Below are positions 8,038 through 14,591 of a stretch of 14,591 bases of DNA, piece after piece. Below the pieces are notes generated by a model. That model was not told the origin of the DNA, did no database searches, and saw only the letters and a program-made list of their open reading frames with translations. Each line of letters starts with the position of its first letter. Positions within the stretch are counted from its first letter, which is position 1. The stretch spans positions 9,105-23,695 of the forward strand of contig DPRC01000079.1 of assembly GCA_003537695.1 (NCBI GenBank). Direction: 5' to 3'. Source of the stretch: Polaribacter sp. (lineage in GTDB: Bacteria > Bacteroidota > Bacteroidia > Flavobacteriales > Flavobacteriaceae). The position numbers and the translations under genes were made by a program.

Positions 8038-8775
8038 CTAACGGTTGCGTCCTTTTTCGTTTGGGTATAAGCTAGGCAATGTATCGCTTTGAACAAACGC
8101 TTTTGTTTCAATATTTATACCGGTTACCCTTCCTTTAAAAGCGGCACCCGTATCAATATTCCAGACATTCATTGCGTGCATTGGAACTGTCTCCTCCAGA
8201 TTCGTGGTGGGAGTATGACCAATATAAATCTCATAATAGGCTCCTAATCTTTTGGGATATCTTTTGTGCTTTACGCCGATGCTCTTATCTGCAACCAAAG
8301 CCATCTCCCATAAAGTTCTATCCAAATAAAAAGTTGCTGTGTGTCTTTCGTTAGCGACTCCTTGTGTAGCTGTAAAACCTGCGTGTAAAAACAACCTGTT
8401 TTTAGCATCTATATGATACACCGGCATCTTTTTTAAAAAATCAAGATGTACTTGTTTTTCTTCTATGGAAAAACCCTCATAACTGTCCATAGTTTCTTTT
8501 CCGCCGTGCAGATACCACAGCGGCTTTACCACTGAGGTCTCCAACCAGTTTTGACACCAAACGTCATGATTTCCTTTGATACAAATACAGTTTATTTTTT
8601 CCGATAAAGTAATTAATAACTCAATTACCTGTGCGGATTCACTCCACCCATCTACATAATCTCCCATAAAAATTAAAGTATCTTCATCCCTAACTTGCAA
8701 CTTATTTAAAACTTGTAATACCGCTTTTAAGCCACCGTGAATATCACCAATAGCGAATGTTCTTTTCGTCATCAT
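8038..8775 (-). CDS. Calcineurin-like metallophosphatase (PrpE / diadenosine tetraphosphatase-like)
   Basis: A 245-residue cytoplasmic phosphoesterase of the PPP-like group. All metal-binding motifs are present: GDIHGG (10-15), GDYVDGW (38-44), GNHDVW (68-73), LHAGF (130-134) and GHTPT (186-190), with a closing NIDTGAAF (206-213). These residues hold the two metal ions and the nucleophilic water. Relatives include bacterial Ser/Thr protein phosphatases and bis(5'-nucleosyl)-tetraphosphatases; the sequence does not decide between these substrates. There is no signal peptide. Two ATGs open the frame (M1 and M2), and either could be the start. It converges on pyruvate carboxylase with 39 bp between the stops and is separated from the lipoprotein gene by 126 bp, so it is probably its own transcription unit or the last gene of the leftward set. 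Confidence 0.87.
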   Translation of the reverse strand: MMTKRTFAIGDIHGGLKAVLQVLNKLQVRDEDTLIFMGDYVDGWSESAQVIELLITLSEKINCICIKGNHDVWCQNWLETSVVKPLWYLHGGKETMDSYEGFSIEEKQVHLDFLKKMPVYHIDAKNRLFLHAGFTATQGVANERHTATFYLDRTLWEMALVADKSIGVKHKRYPKRLGAYYEIYIGHTPTTNLEETVPMHAMNVWNIDTGAAFKGRVTGINIETKAFVQSDTLPSLYPNEKGRNR

Positions 8776-8852
8776 TTTCTATTAAATAATTGAAACCCCT
8801 ATAAGCACCTTTTTTTCAAGCCAAAACAATCTGTGGAAAAGCCTAATAGCAC

Positions 8853-8871
8853 TGTATTTTTCTGAAATACA
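8853..8871. terminator. Weak hairpin, possible terminator of the leftward lipoprotein unit
   Basis: A 7-bp A/T-rich stem (TGTATTT / AAATACA) with a 5-base loop, 31 bp past the lipoprotein stop codon. It lacks a clear U-run on the minus strand and has little G/C, so it is a poor intrinsic terminator. It is listed because it is the only stem seen in this 126-bp gap. Confidence 0.2.
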
Positions 8872-8901
8872 CTAGCCGTGAACACACCAAAGACGTGAAA
8901 T

Positions 8902-10302
8902 TTACTGTGCTATAAATATATTTTGAATGACCATGTTGATCCAATTATCCGAACTAAGTCCAAATAAAAAGAATTTGTAGTCTTCATCCAGCACCAACTC
9001 TTCAGGAGTACCCGTGTGAATTTTCCCGATTATATTGGATTCATTATAATACTGAAAAGTATTTTCTACCGTAAAGGTTCCCGATAACAAAGAGGCATCT
9101 TTCTTCGTGAAAACTTGAAAATAAGTTTCACTTTCTGCATAGCTAGTATCCAACCAGGTAAAAACTGGTTTTAGAGTTGTTGTATTGTCAATAGCTACTG
9201 TTGTTTTCCATTCCGTTTGTCTGGTTTGATTTTTAGTCCGAATAGGCGCGGAAATATGCAGTTTCCCTTCTGATATATAGGTCACTAAACACCAAACCTC
9301 AGCAGCAGAACTATGAGAAAATCTTCTAAATTCGCCATTAAACTGGGATATATCTGTCAGACTTCTTCTCTTATAATTTGAAAAATCTGATGGAGATACC
9401 GTCGTGTCTTCTGTTTCATAATATCGAAAATCAAAAGCAGCACCTATGGGCTCAAAGTAAATATAGGTTTCTCCCTTATTGCCATTTGCAGTGCCTGCAA
9501 AAGCTCGTGTAGATGTTATTTCCTTGTCTGCATTGATAGTGATATATTCTTCTAAATTTCTTGGAATAAATTGTTCTTCTACAATCATGTTCACCCAATT
9601 ATCGGGTCCAATACCCATCATCATAAAATTATAAATCTCGTCTGCCACCAATGCTTTTGGCGCTTCTGTATTCAAGTTCGGGGATACTAAGACATTGGAA
9701 GTGTCATAATATTGAAAAAAAGTATCTCGTGTAAAAGTTCCTGAAAGCAACGTGTTTGACGCGTCGGAAATTGTTTGAAAATAAAATACATTGTCATCTA
9801 TCGCCGCATCCTCCCAAGTAAAATTAGGTTCTATTGTAGTTTTATAAGCGACGCTCACGGCATTGGAATAGACCGTAGTTTTCGTTTTATTATTTAATTT
9901 TATGGGTGCCGAAATTTGTAAGCCTCCCGCTCTCTTATAGGTAACTAAACACCAATTTTCTGAGGATCCTGATCTCGAAAATCGGTTTAATTTCGCATCA
10001 AAAACAACACTATTTTCTAAACTTTTTCTTTCATAGTTTAAAAAAACATCCATGGCTAAGCTCGCGTCCTTTAATTCGTAATATCGAAAGTCTGAGGCAC
10101 CTATCTCTGGAGAATAATAAATATACGTTAAATCTGTATTTTCCTTTTTGTTTGCAGCCCAAGCCAGCACTGTTCCTTCTGCAACTGTTGTGTTTTCCGA
10201 AATATATTCTTGCAGGTTTCGTGCAATCGTAAGATCTGTGTCTTGAGAACATGCACCCATTAGCAAGCAAGTAAAAAGAAATATTATTTTTTTAAAGACC
10301 AT
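8902..10302 (-). CDS. Uncharacterised lipoprotein with two tandem copies of a ~220-residue domain
   Basis: A 466-residue exported protein of unknown function. The N-terminus is a lipoprotein signal: two lysines, a hydrophobic stretch and the lipobox L-M-G-A-C18, so it should be anchored through Cys18 in a membrane, probably the outer one. The mature part is an internal duplication: residues 28-246 and 248-464 align with an offset of 220, falling to 218 near the end. Shared landmarks are RNL.EYI, TYIY, DFRYYE, NY.R.SL, RFS, WCLVTY, ISAPI, FTW, LLSGTF, FQYY and DNW.NM. The core W-C-L-V-T-Y is identical in both. The pattern (many aromatic residues, alternating polarity) suggests beta-rich domains. 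Its start overlaps the end of the upstream glycosidase gene by 11 bp, which suggests translational coupling and a shared role at the cell surface. No known family is recognised with confidence. Confidence 0.82.
   Translation of the reverse strand: MVFKKIIFLFTCLLMGACSQDTDLTIARNLQEYISENTTVAEGTVLAWAANKKENTDLTYIYYSPEIGASDFRYYELKDASLAMDVFLNYERKSLENSVVFDAKLNRFSRSGSSENWCLVTYKRAGGLQISAPIKLNNKTKTTVYSNAVSVAYKTTIEPNFTWEDAAIDDNVFYFQTISDASNTLLSGTFTRDTFFQYYDTSNVLVSPNLNTEAPKALVADEIYNFMMMGIGPDNWVNMIVEEQFIPRNLEEYITINADKEITSTRAFAGTANGNKGETYIYFEPIGAAFDFRYYETEDTTVSPSDFSNYKRRSLTDISQFNGEFRRFSHSSAAEVWCLVTYISEGKLHISAPIRTKNQTRQTEWKTTVAIDNTTTLKPVFTWLDTSYAESETYFQVFTKKDASLLSGTFTVENTFQYYNESNIIGKIHTGTPEELVLDEDYKFFLFGLSSDNWINMVIQNIFIAQ
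8911..9561 (-). repeat. Second copy of the lipoprotein domain (residues 248-464)
   Basis: The C-terminal unit of the internal duplication. It keeps WCLVTY (337-342), SAPI (351-354), LLSGTF (405-410) and DNW.NM (452-457) of the first unit. It is two residues shorter near its end. The copies look about two-fifths identical by eye at protein level and clearly diverged in DNA, so the duplication is old. Confidence 0.8.
9565..10221 (-). repeat. First copy of the lipoprotein domain (residues 28-246)
   Basis: The N-terminal unit of the duplication, starting ten residues after the lipidated cysteine. The only linker to the second copy is about one residue (Pro247), so the two domains pack directly next to each other. 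Matching anchors: DFRYYE at 71-76 and W117-C118. Confidence 0.8.
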
Positions 10303-11293
10303 ATAATTTTTTAATTAATTCTTCTGCTGGCTTTTTTTGCGGTGTAAATCTATTGTTTTTTTTGCCACCAACCGAACTATGGTTGTGAAACCATTTCCAA
10401 ATAAACCCGCCAGCAAACCATGTTTCTTTCCAAAACTGATTGTGAATTGCCTGCAAAGCATTTGCCTGTGCTTCCAGATTTACGGCACCTTTAATAATTG
10501 TTGAATCCCAAGGTTTCTCTCCATTAAAGTCTACACTTCGATATCCATATTCTGCAAAGATAACAGGTTTTTTAAATTGTTCTTGCACTTTTATAATTTG
10601 TTGTTTGTGGCGAAACCAACCCAATTCGTAATCGGCGATTGTTGGTGTTTTTTTATCACTTAAAGGAAAGTAGGCATCGATGCCTATAAAATCTAAGTCG
10701 CCCCAAAAAGAAACCTCAGCAAACTCATCCCAGTTTGCTGCGTAAGTTAATTTACCTTTGTAAAGAACTCTTATTTCTTGAATTAATTGCTGCCAGTATT
10801 CGGGTCTATTTTTAACAAACTTCGCAAGTTCTGTTCCAATACAAAAGATTTCTGCCTGCAGTTCGGCGGCTGCTTTTGCATAGCATAAAATATAGTTGCG
10901 ATAAGAGTCTTCTAAAAGCTTCCATTTTTTTTCGTTTTTCATATTTATGTTGCCTGTATAAGCTCCCTTCCAAACCCAAATATGCGGCTTGACCATAATG
11001 CGTATCTTTTGTTCTTGAAAAAGTTTCGCATATTGCAACAAACCCATTTTAGTCTCCCCAAACCACTGCTGCTTCGTATTGTATACAATTTCCGGAGTTG
11101 ACAGTTCTTTTATAAAACCATAAGGCATCAGTGCCACATAATTACTCTGAGTATTTAAAACCGGAATGACATGCGCACTACTTATGGAATCTCGAGAAGC
11201 AACAAAGCTAAGACCATTTATTTTTTTTGATTGACCAAAAAACGAAAAACCAGAAAAAATTAAAAGCAAAAAAAAGTGTCTTTGTGTTTTCAT
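10292..11293 (-). CDS. Secreted glycoside hydrolase, GH113-like (clan GH-A TIM barrel)
   Basis: A 333-residue exported glycosidase. Residues 1-20 form a Sec signal peptide (K-T-Q-R then a long Leu/Phe stretch, ending F-F-G before Q21), with no lipobox. The mature protein has the clan GH-A pattern of GH113 beta-mannanases: KPHIWVWKG (102-110), IGTEL with the presumed acid/base Glu155 (end of beta-4), GIDAYFP (204-210), FAEYGY with the presumed nucleophile Glu248 (end of beta-7) and GGFIWKW (295-301, beta-8). The length is normal for the family. The substrate is likely beta-1,4-mannan or a related beta-linked glycan, but some GH113-like proteins are uncharacterised. It is the first gene of a leftward pair; its stop lies inside the start of the lipoprotein gene. 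No SusC/SusD pair or other polysaccharide-utilisation genes are in the window. Confidence 0.72.
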   Translation of the reverse strand: MKTQRHFFLLLIFSGFSFFGQSKKINGLSFVASRDSISSAHVIPVLNTQSNYVALMPYGFIKELSTPEIVYNTKQQWFGETKMGLLQYAKLFQEQKIRIMVKPHIWVWKGAYTGNINMKNEKKWKLLEDSYRNYILCYAKAAAELQAEIFCIGTELAKFVKNRPEYWQQLIQEIRVLYKGKLTYAANWDEFAEVSFWGDLDFIGIDAYFPLSDKKTPTIADYELGWFRHKQQIIKVQEQFKKPVIFAEYGYRSVDFNGEKPWDSTIIKGAVNLEAQANALQAIHNQFWKETWFAGGFIWKWFHNHSSVGGKKNNRFTPQKKPAEELIKKLYGL

Positions 11294-11433
11294 AAACTTG
11301 GATAAAAATAGTTCTTTTCAGCAAAATAGCTGAGAATCGACGAAAAAAGTAGGAAAAAATTAGAAATATTTTTTAAAGAAAGCATGTCTCGCTATTTTTT
11401 TGAATTCGCAGCCATTGTTCTTTATTAATCTTT

Positions 11434-11447
11434 AAATCGTACGATTT
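11434..11447. promoter_or_regulatory. 14-bp perfect palindrome AAATCGTACGATTT
   Basis: A perfect, spacer-free inverted repeat, 126-139 bp upstream of the FAD reductase start and about 140 bp from the glycosidase start. CG-containing palindromes stand out in this A/T-rich region. It is a candidate operator for a dimeric regulator (TetR- or MarR-like spacing is possible). It does not fit the Rex or FNR/CRP consensus. Confidence 0.4.
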
Positions 11448-11483
11448 CATAGCGACCAAGCGTCAAAATGTTCAAGAACTTTA

Positions 11484-11500
11484 TTTAGAATAATTCTAAA
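11484..11500. promoter_or_regulatory. Fur/PerR-like operator TTTAGAATAATTCTAAA
   Basis: A perfect 8-1-8 inverted repeat, 73-89 bp upstream of the FAD reductase start. Its core TTAGAATAATTCTAA differs from the Bacillus PerR/Fur-family consensus TTATAATnATTATAA at one symmetric position in each arm. The place fits a promoter operator for the rightward operon. That a Fur-family protein binds it is inference. Confidence 0.45.
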
Positions 11501-11572
11501 CTTCAAGATATCAAATATTTAAAATTAAGTTCTTTACTTTACATACGACTTAAGGACAATAATCAAGTAAAT

Positions 11573-12922
11573 ATGGAACATATTGTAATTATTGGTAATG
11601 GCATCTCAGGGGTCACCGCTGCAAGGCATATTCGGAAGAATTCTCATAAGAAAATTACTATCGTCTCTGCAGAATCCGAATATTTTTTCTCTAGAACTGC
11701 TTTGATGTATGTCTACATGGGACACTTAAAATTTGAACATACGCAACCCTATGAAAATTGGTTCTGGAAAAAAAACAACATCCAATTAAAGCACGGCTTT
11801 GTCGAAGCGATTCATACCGATTCAAATGAAATTACCTTTGAGGATGGAGGAAGGTTGTCCTATGATACCTTAATTATTGCTACGGGTTCTAAGCCAAATA
11901 AATTTGGATGGCCAGGACAAGATTTAGAAGGGGTTCTAGGCATGTATCACAAACAAGATCTAGAGCAATTAGAAGTACTTGCTCCAAATAACACCGTTTG
12001 CAACAGAGCCGTTATTGTTGGGGGTGGCTTGATAGGAATTGAATTGGCGGAAATGCTCCGCAGCAGAAAGATTCCAGTTACCTTTTTGGTACGTGAAAGT
12101 AGTTTCTGGAACGGTGTTTTACCTGCACAAGAGTCTGAAATGCTCAATGCGCATATTGAAGAACACCACATCGACTTGCGATTGAACACAAATTTAAAGG
12201 AAATTAAAGCAGATGAAAATGGACGTGTAACATCGATTATTATCGAAGAAACTGGAGAAGAAATTCAGTGTAACGTAGTGGGTTTGACTGCGGGAGTTGC
12301 CCCCAATATCGATTTCATAAAAACCTCTAGAATTGCCATTGGTCGTGGCGTAAAAGTGAATCGTTTTTTAGAGACCACTATAAAAAATATATATGCTATT
12401 GGAGATTGCGCTGAGCAGGAGGAAGCTATTGGCCAACGAAGAAATATAGAAGCTGTCTGGTATACCGGAAGAATGATGGGAGAAACGGTGGCTCAAACTA
12501 TTTGTGGCAAAAAAACAGCATACAAGCCAGGACATTGGTTTAACTCTGCCAAATTTTTAGACATTGAATACCAAACGTATGGTTGGGTATTTAGTGAGAA
12601 AAATAAAAAAGAAAATGAAGCATACTTTCAATGGAAGCATCCGGAGGAGCAAAAGTGCATTACCATCTCTTTTGATAAAAATACGCAAGAATTTTTAGGA
12701 ATTAACACTTTCGGAATTCGGCTGCGTCACGAAATTTTTGATACTTGGTTGACTGAAAAAAAAAGTATTTCGAAGGTCTTGGAATATTTAGCAGATGCGA
12801 ACTTTGATCCTGAATTTTACAAAGTACACGAACCTGAAATTGTGGCAAAGTTCAATCTTGAAAACAATACGAACATACACCCAAAAAAGAAAAGCTGGAA
12901 ACGCATTTTTAGCAAATCATAA
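11573..12922 (+). CDS. NAD(P)/FAD-dependent oxidoreductase (rubredoxin/nitrite-reductase-type)
   Basis: A 449-residue cytoplasmic flavoprotein of the two-dinucleotide-binding class. Motifs: FAD-binding GNGISG (8-13), ATG (104-106 region), NAD(P)-binding VGGGLIGIE (149-157) and the second FAD contact IYAIGDCAE (273-281). After the first Rossmann strand it has FFSRTALMY (38-46), the form found in reductases that pass electrons to a protein partner; the active-site Cys of NADH peroxidase/oxidase (near position 42) and the CxxC of disulfide reductases are absent. The C-terminal part (about 320-449) is longer than in simple rubredoxin reductases, with a basic tail that could contact a membrane partner. 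Start ATG 11573. The next gene begins 3 bp after its stop, so it most likely oxidises NAD(P)H and feeds the 4Fe-4S membrane protein. Confidence 0.87.
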   Translation: MEHIVIIGNGISGVTAARHIRKNSHKKITIVSAESEYFFSRTALMYVYMGHLKFEHTQPYENWFWKKNNIQLKHGFVEAIHTDSNEITFEDGGRLSYDTLIIATGSKPNKFGWPGQDLEGVLGMYHKQDLEQLEVLAPNNTVCNRAVIVGGGLIGIELAEMLRSRKIPVTFLVRESSFWNGVLPAQESEMLNAHIEEHHIDLRLNTNLKEIKADENGRVTSIIIEETGEEIQCNVVGLTAGVAPNIDFIKTSRIAIGRGVKVNRFLETTIKNIYAIGDCAEQEEAIGQRRNIEAVWYTGRMMGETVAQTICGKKTAYKPGHWFNSAKFLDIEYQTYGWVFSEKNKKENEAYFQWKHPEEQKCITISFDKNTQEFLGINTFGIRLRHEIFDTWLTEKKSISKVLEYLADANFDPEFYKVHEPEIVAKFNLENNTNIHPKKKSWKRIFSKS

Positions 12923-12925
12923 AAT

Positions 12926-14548
12926 ATGAAAGTAATAAAACAGTCAGGTCTCATCGTTTTTTTAATTGGATTGGGTTTTTTTATAGGCACTATATTTCTC
13001 GGGTCTTTTAGTCTAAAGCAAAACGAACTCGATGCATTCCTCCAAGAAAAACAATACAAAAGTACCGTACTAAAAGGCGCACTAGAAAAAGCTGTTGTAA
13101 ACGTTGAAGACTTAAATATTTTTGAATTTTCAAGTCGAGTCCGAAAAGCATATGCTACTTCAAATCAATATTATGATGTGCGCATTGCAAAATATAACAA
13201 AGAAAAAAACTGGAAAGAAAAAGGGAAACAATATCAATATAAGATCTCTGGGAAACCACACAGTCTGAGTTTTACCCTTGCTAAAAAAGCAGGAAAAGGA
13301 CTGGCAGCAGACAATACTGCCCTAATGTGGTTTTTAACTTTCGGCCTGGGTATCTTGGGTGCACTGCTCTTTATTATTCCTGATGTCATTTTATTAGGAA
13401 AACCTGGTATAAAAAATGACGGCGTCTTTTTAAGTGCTGCCACCAACCGCGGGTGGATTGGTTGGTTTGCTTTTGTTTTCTTAGTAAGCTTTTATGTCCT
13501 ACTCTACTTCTATCCAGATTTCATTGTAAACTGGGTGTTTTTAGTAGACCCTATTAGCCTATCGATTAGTGGGAACCCAGGAAGTCAGTGGTTTTTATAT
13601 GGATTCTTATACTGTACTGTAATGACTGTTATGGCGGTTAGAATGTATATCAAATACCGCCATAATAAGTATCAAATTTTAAGAACTACTTCTGTTTTAT
13701 TCTTTCAAATCGTATTTGCATTTTTAATTCCAGAGATTTTAGTTCGTTTTGAAAAACCTTGGTATGATTTTAAAAACGCATTCCCTTTGGACTATGATTT
13801 TTTCTTCAGATGGAATATAGAAGAGCTGCTCTCTAGTGGTGGGTTTGGTTTATTTATTTTAGTTTGGGGTACTGTTTTAACCGTTGTTATAGTGCCTGTA
13901 ATGGTCTATTTCTTTGGAAAAAGATGGTATTGTTCTTGGGTTTGTGGCTGTGGGGGCCTGGCAGAGACTTTAGGAGATCCTTATCGCCAACTCTCAAGTA
14001 AAACATTACTCTCTTGGAAGTTTGAACGTATTATTATCCATGCAGTCCTTGTTTTTGTTTTAGTGATGACTAGTTTTGCCTTGTACACCTTCTTTTCGGG
14101 TGCAAATAATGTTCTTGGTATTAAAACACAAACCATTCAAGATGTCTATGGATTTTTAATTGGTTCTATTTTTGCAGGAGTGATAGGTACTGGTTTTTAT
14201 CCTATTTTCGGAAATAGAGTATGGTGTCGCTTTGGCTGTCCACTTGCAGCATATCTTGGTTTTATTCAGCGGTTTAAATCGCGGTTTAGAATTACAACCA
14301 ACGGCGGCCAATGTATTTCTTGCGGAAACTGTTCTACCTATTGCGAACAAGGAATTGACGTGAGAGCCTATGCGCAGAAAGGAGAAAATATTGTACGCTC
14401 TAGCTGTGTAGGATGTGGCGTGTGCTCGGCCGTTTGTCCAAGGGGTGTTTTGAAACTCGAAAATGGTCCTGAAACTGGCAGAATAAATCCTACAGAAATT
14501 TTATTAGGGAATGATGTAAACTTAATGGAGCTCGTTAATAATAAATAA
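12926..14548 (+). CDS. Polytopic 4Fe-4S membrane protein, NosR/NapH/CcoG-like
   Basis: A 540-residue membrane electron carrier. About eight hydrophobic segments: 9-28, 132-154, 176-197, 222-240, 255-273, 305-329, 366-390 and 406-425. A soluble domain of about 100 residues (30-131) sits between the first two. NosR/NapH-type cysteine pairs follow helices: C336-x3-C340-G-C342 and C434-x3-C438-P. The C-terminus is a two-cluster ferredoxin: C463xxC466xxC469xxxC473 and C494xxC497xxC500xxxC504-P. The first cluster ends C-E instead of the usual C-P. The family moves electrons between a cytoplasmic donor or quinone and a partner across or at the inner membrane. Placed 3 bp after the flavoprotein, it is the expected electron acceptor. 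No N-terminal FMN-binding domain of NosR is seen, and no catalytic reductase is in the window, so the final acceptor is unknown. The operon could continue past the right edge, which is 43 bp away. Confidence 0.85.
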   Translation: MKVIKQSGLIVFLIGLGFFIGTIFLGSFSLKQNELDAFLQEKQYKSTVLKGALEKAVVNVEDLNIFEFSSRVRKAYATSNQYYDVRIAKYNKEKNWKEKGKQYQYKISGKPHSLSFTLAKKAGKGLAADNTALMWFLTFGLGILGALLFIIPDVILLGKPGIKNDGVFLSAATNRGWIGWFAFVFLVSFYVLLYFYPDFIVNWVFLVDPISLSISGNPGSQWFLYGFLYCTVMTVMAVRMYIKYRHNKYQILRTTSVLFFQIVFAFLIPEILVRFEKPWYDFKNAFPLDYDFFFRWNIEELLSSGGFGLFILVWGTVLTVVIVPVMVYFFGKRWYCSWVCGCGGLAETLGDPYRQLSSKTLLSWKFERIIIHAVLVFVLVMTSFALYTFFSGANNVLGIKTQTIQDVYGFLIGSIFAGVIGTGFYPIFGNRVWCRFGCPLAAYLGFIQRFKSRFRITTNGGQCISCGNCSTYCEQGIDVRAYAQKGENIVRSSCVGCGVCSAVCPRGVLKLENGPETGRINPTEILLGNDVNLMELVNNK

Positions 14549-14591
14549 AAAAAATAACGGCAATTGCTGCTCAAATAAATACCAAAAAAAA

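Larger units (their letters stand above)
11294..11572. promoter_or_regulatory. Divergent promoter region with two perfect palindromes
   Basis: 279 bp between the leftward glycosidase gene and the rightward FAD reductase gene, so it carries both promoters. The two listed palindromes lie in its right-hand half. The left part holds a short stem TCAGC/GCTGA (11318-11333) about 25 bp upstream of the glycosidase start. No complete -33/-7 pair of the Bacteroidota type could be assigned on either strand; TACTTTAC near 11535 is the closest to TAnnTTTG for the rightward gene. Confidence 0.55.

Noticed and set aside
11573..12922. Flavoprotein as NADH peroxidase or CoA-disulfide reductase
   Set aside because: The active-site Cys near residue 42 and any CxxC pair are missing; the FFSRTAL sequence fits rubredoxin/nitrite-reductase-type reductases instead.

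Overview
The window is low-GC DNA that looks like a marine member of the Flavobacteriaceae (Bacteroidota). The support is the gene content: a flavobacterial-type arsenosugar cluster, an HMA-MauE-like membrane protein, a lipoprotein with a Bacteroidota-type lipobox, and a NosR/NapH-like iron-sulfur protein paired with a flavoprotein. Weak Shine-Dalgarno signals and very A/T-rich spacers fit as well. No rRNA, tRNA, CRISPR array or complete insertion sequence was seen. All assignments come from reading motifs by eye; no database search was run.

Layout. (1) 1-2133, plus strand: the 3' part of an arsenite methyltransferase (ArsM), a TIGR04282-type arsenosugar glycosyltransferase whose start codon looks disturbed, and a purine nucleoside phosphorylase. 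(2) 2209-2937, minus strand: a heavy-metal-associated domain fused to a MauE/DoxX-like membrane domain. (3) 2938-3563: a gap of about 626 bp without a convincing gene. (4) 3564-7998, plus strand: a sterol desaturase/fatty-acid hydroxylase family membrane protein, then a full-length pyruvate carboxylase. (5) 8038-8775, minus strand: a calcineurin-like metallophosphatase. (6) 8902-11293, minus strand: a two-gene unit with an 11-bp overlap, coding for a secreted GH113-like glycosidase and a lipoprotein made of two copies of a domain of about 220 residues. (7) 11294-11572: a divergent intergenic region with two perfect palindromes. (8) 11573-14548, plus strand: an FAD/NAD(P)H reductase and a polytopic 4Fe-4S membrane protein, 3 bp apart.

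How the genes may work together. In arsenosugar synthesis ArsM methylates arsenite, a radical SAM enzyme (ArsS, not in this window) adds the 5'-deoxyadenosyl group, and the adenine must then be removed before the arsenic-bearing ribose is linked to its aglycone. A nucleoside phosphorylase in this cluster is a natural candidate for the adenine-removal step. By eye its base-recognition residue is Asp instead of the Asn of 6-oxopurine enzymes, and a hydrophobic residue sits where the 5'-OH-binding His is expected. Both changes suit a 5'-modified adenosine. At the other end, the flavoprotein plus iron-sulfur membrane protein looks like an electron-transfer module of unknown acceptor. A Fur/PerR-like palindrome about 70 bp upstream suggests control by metal or peroxide.
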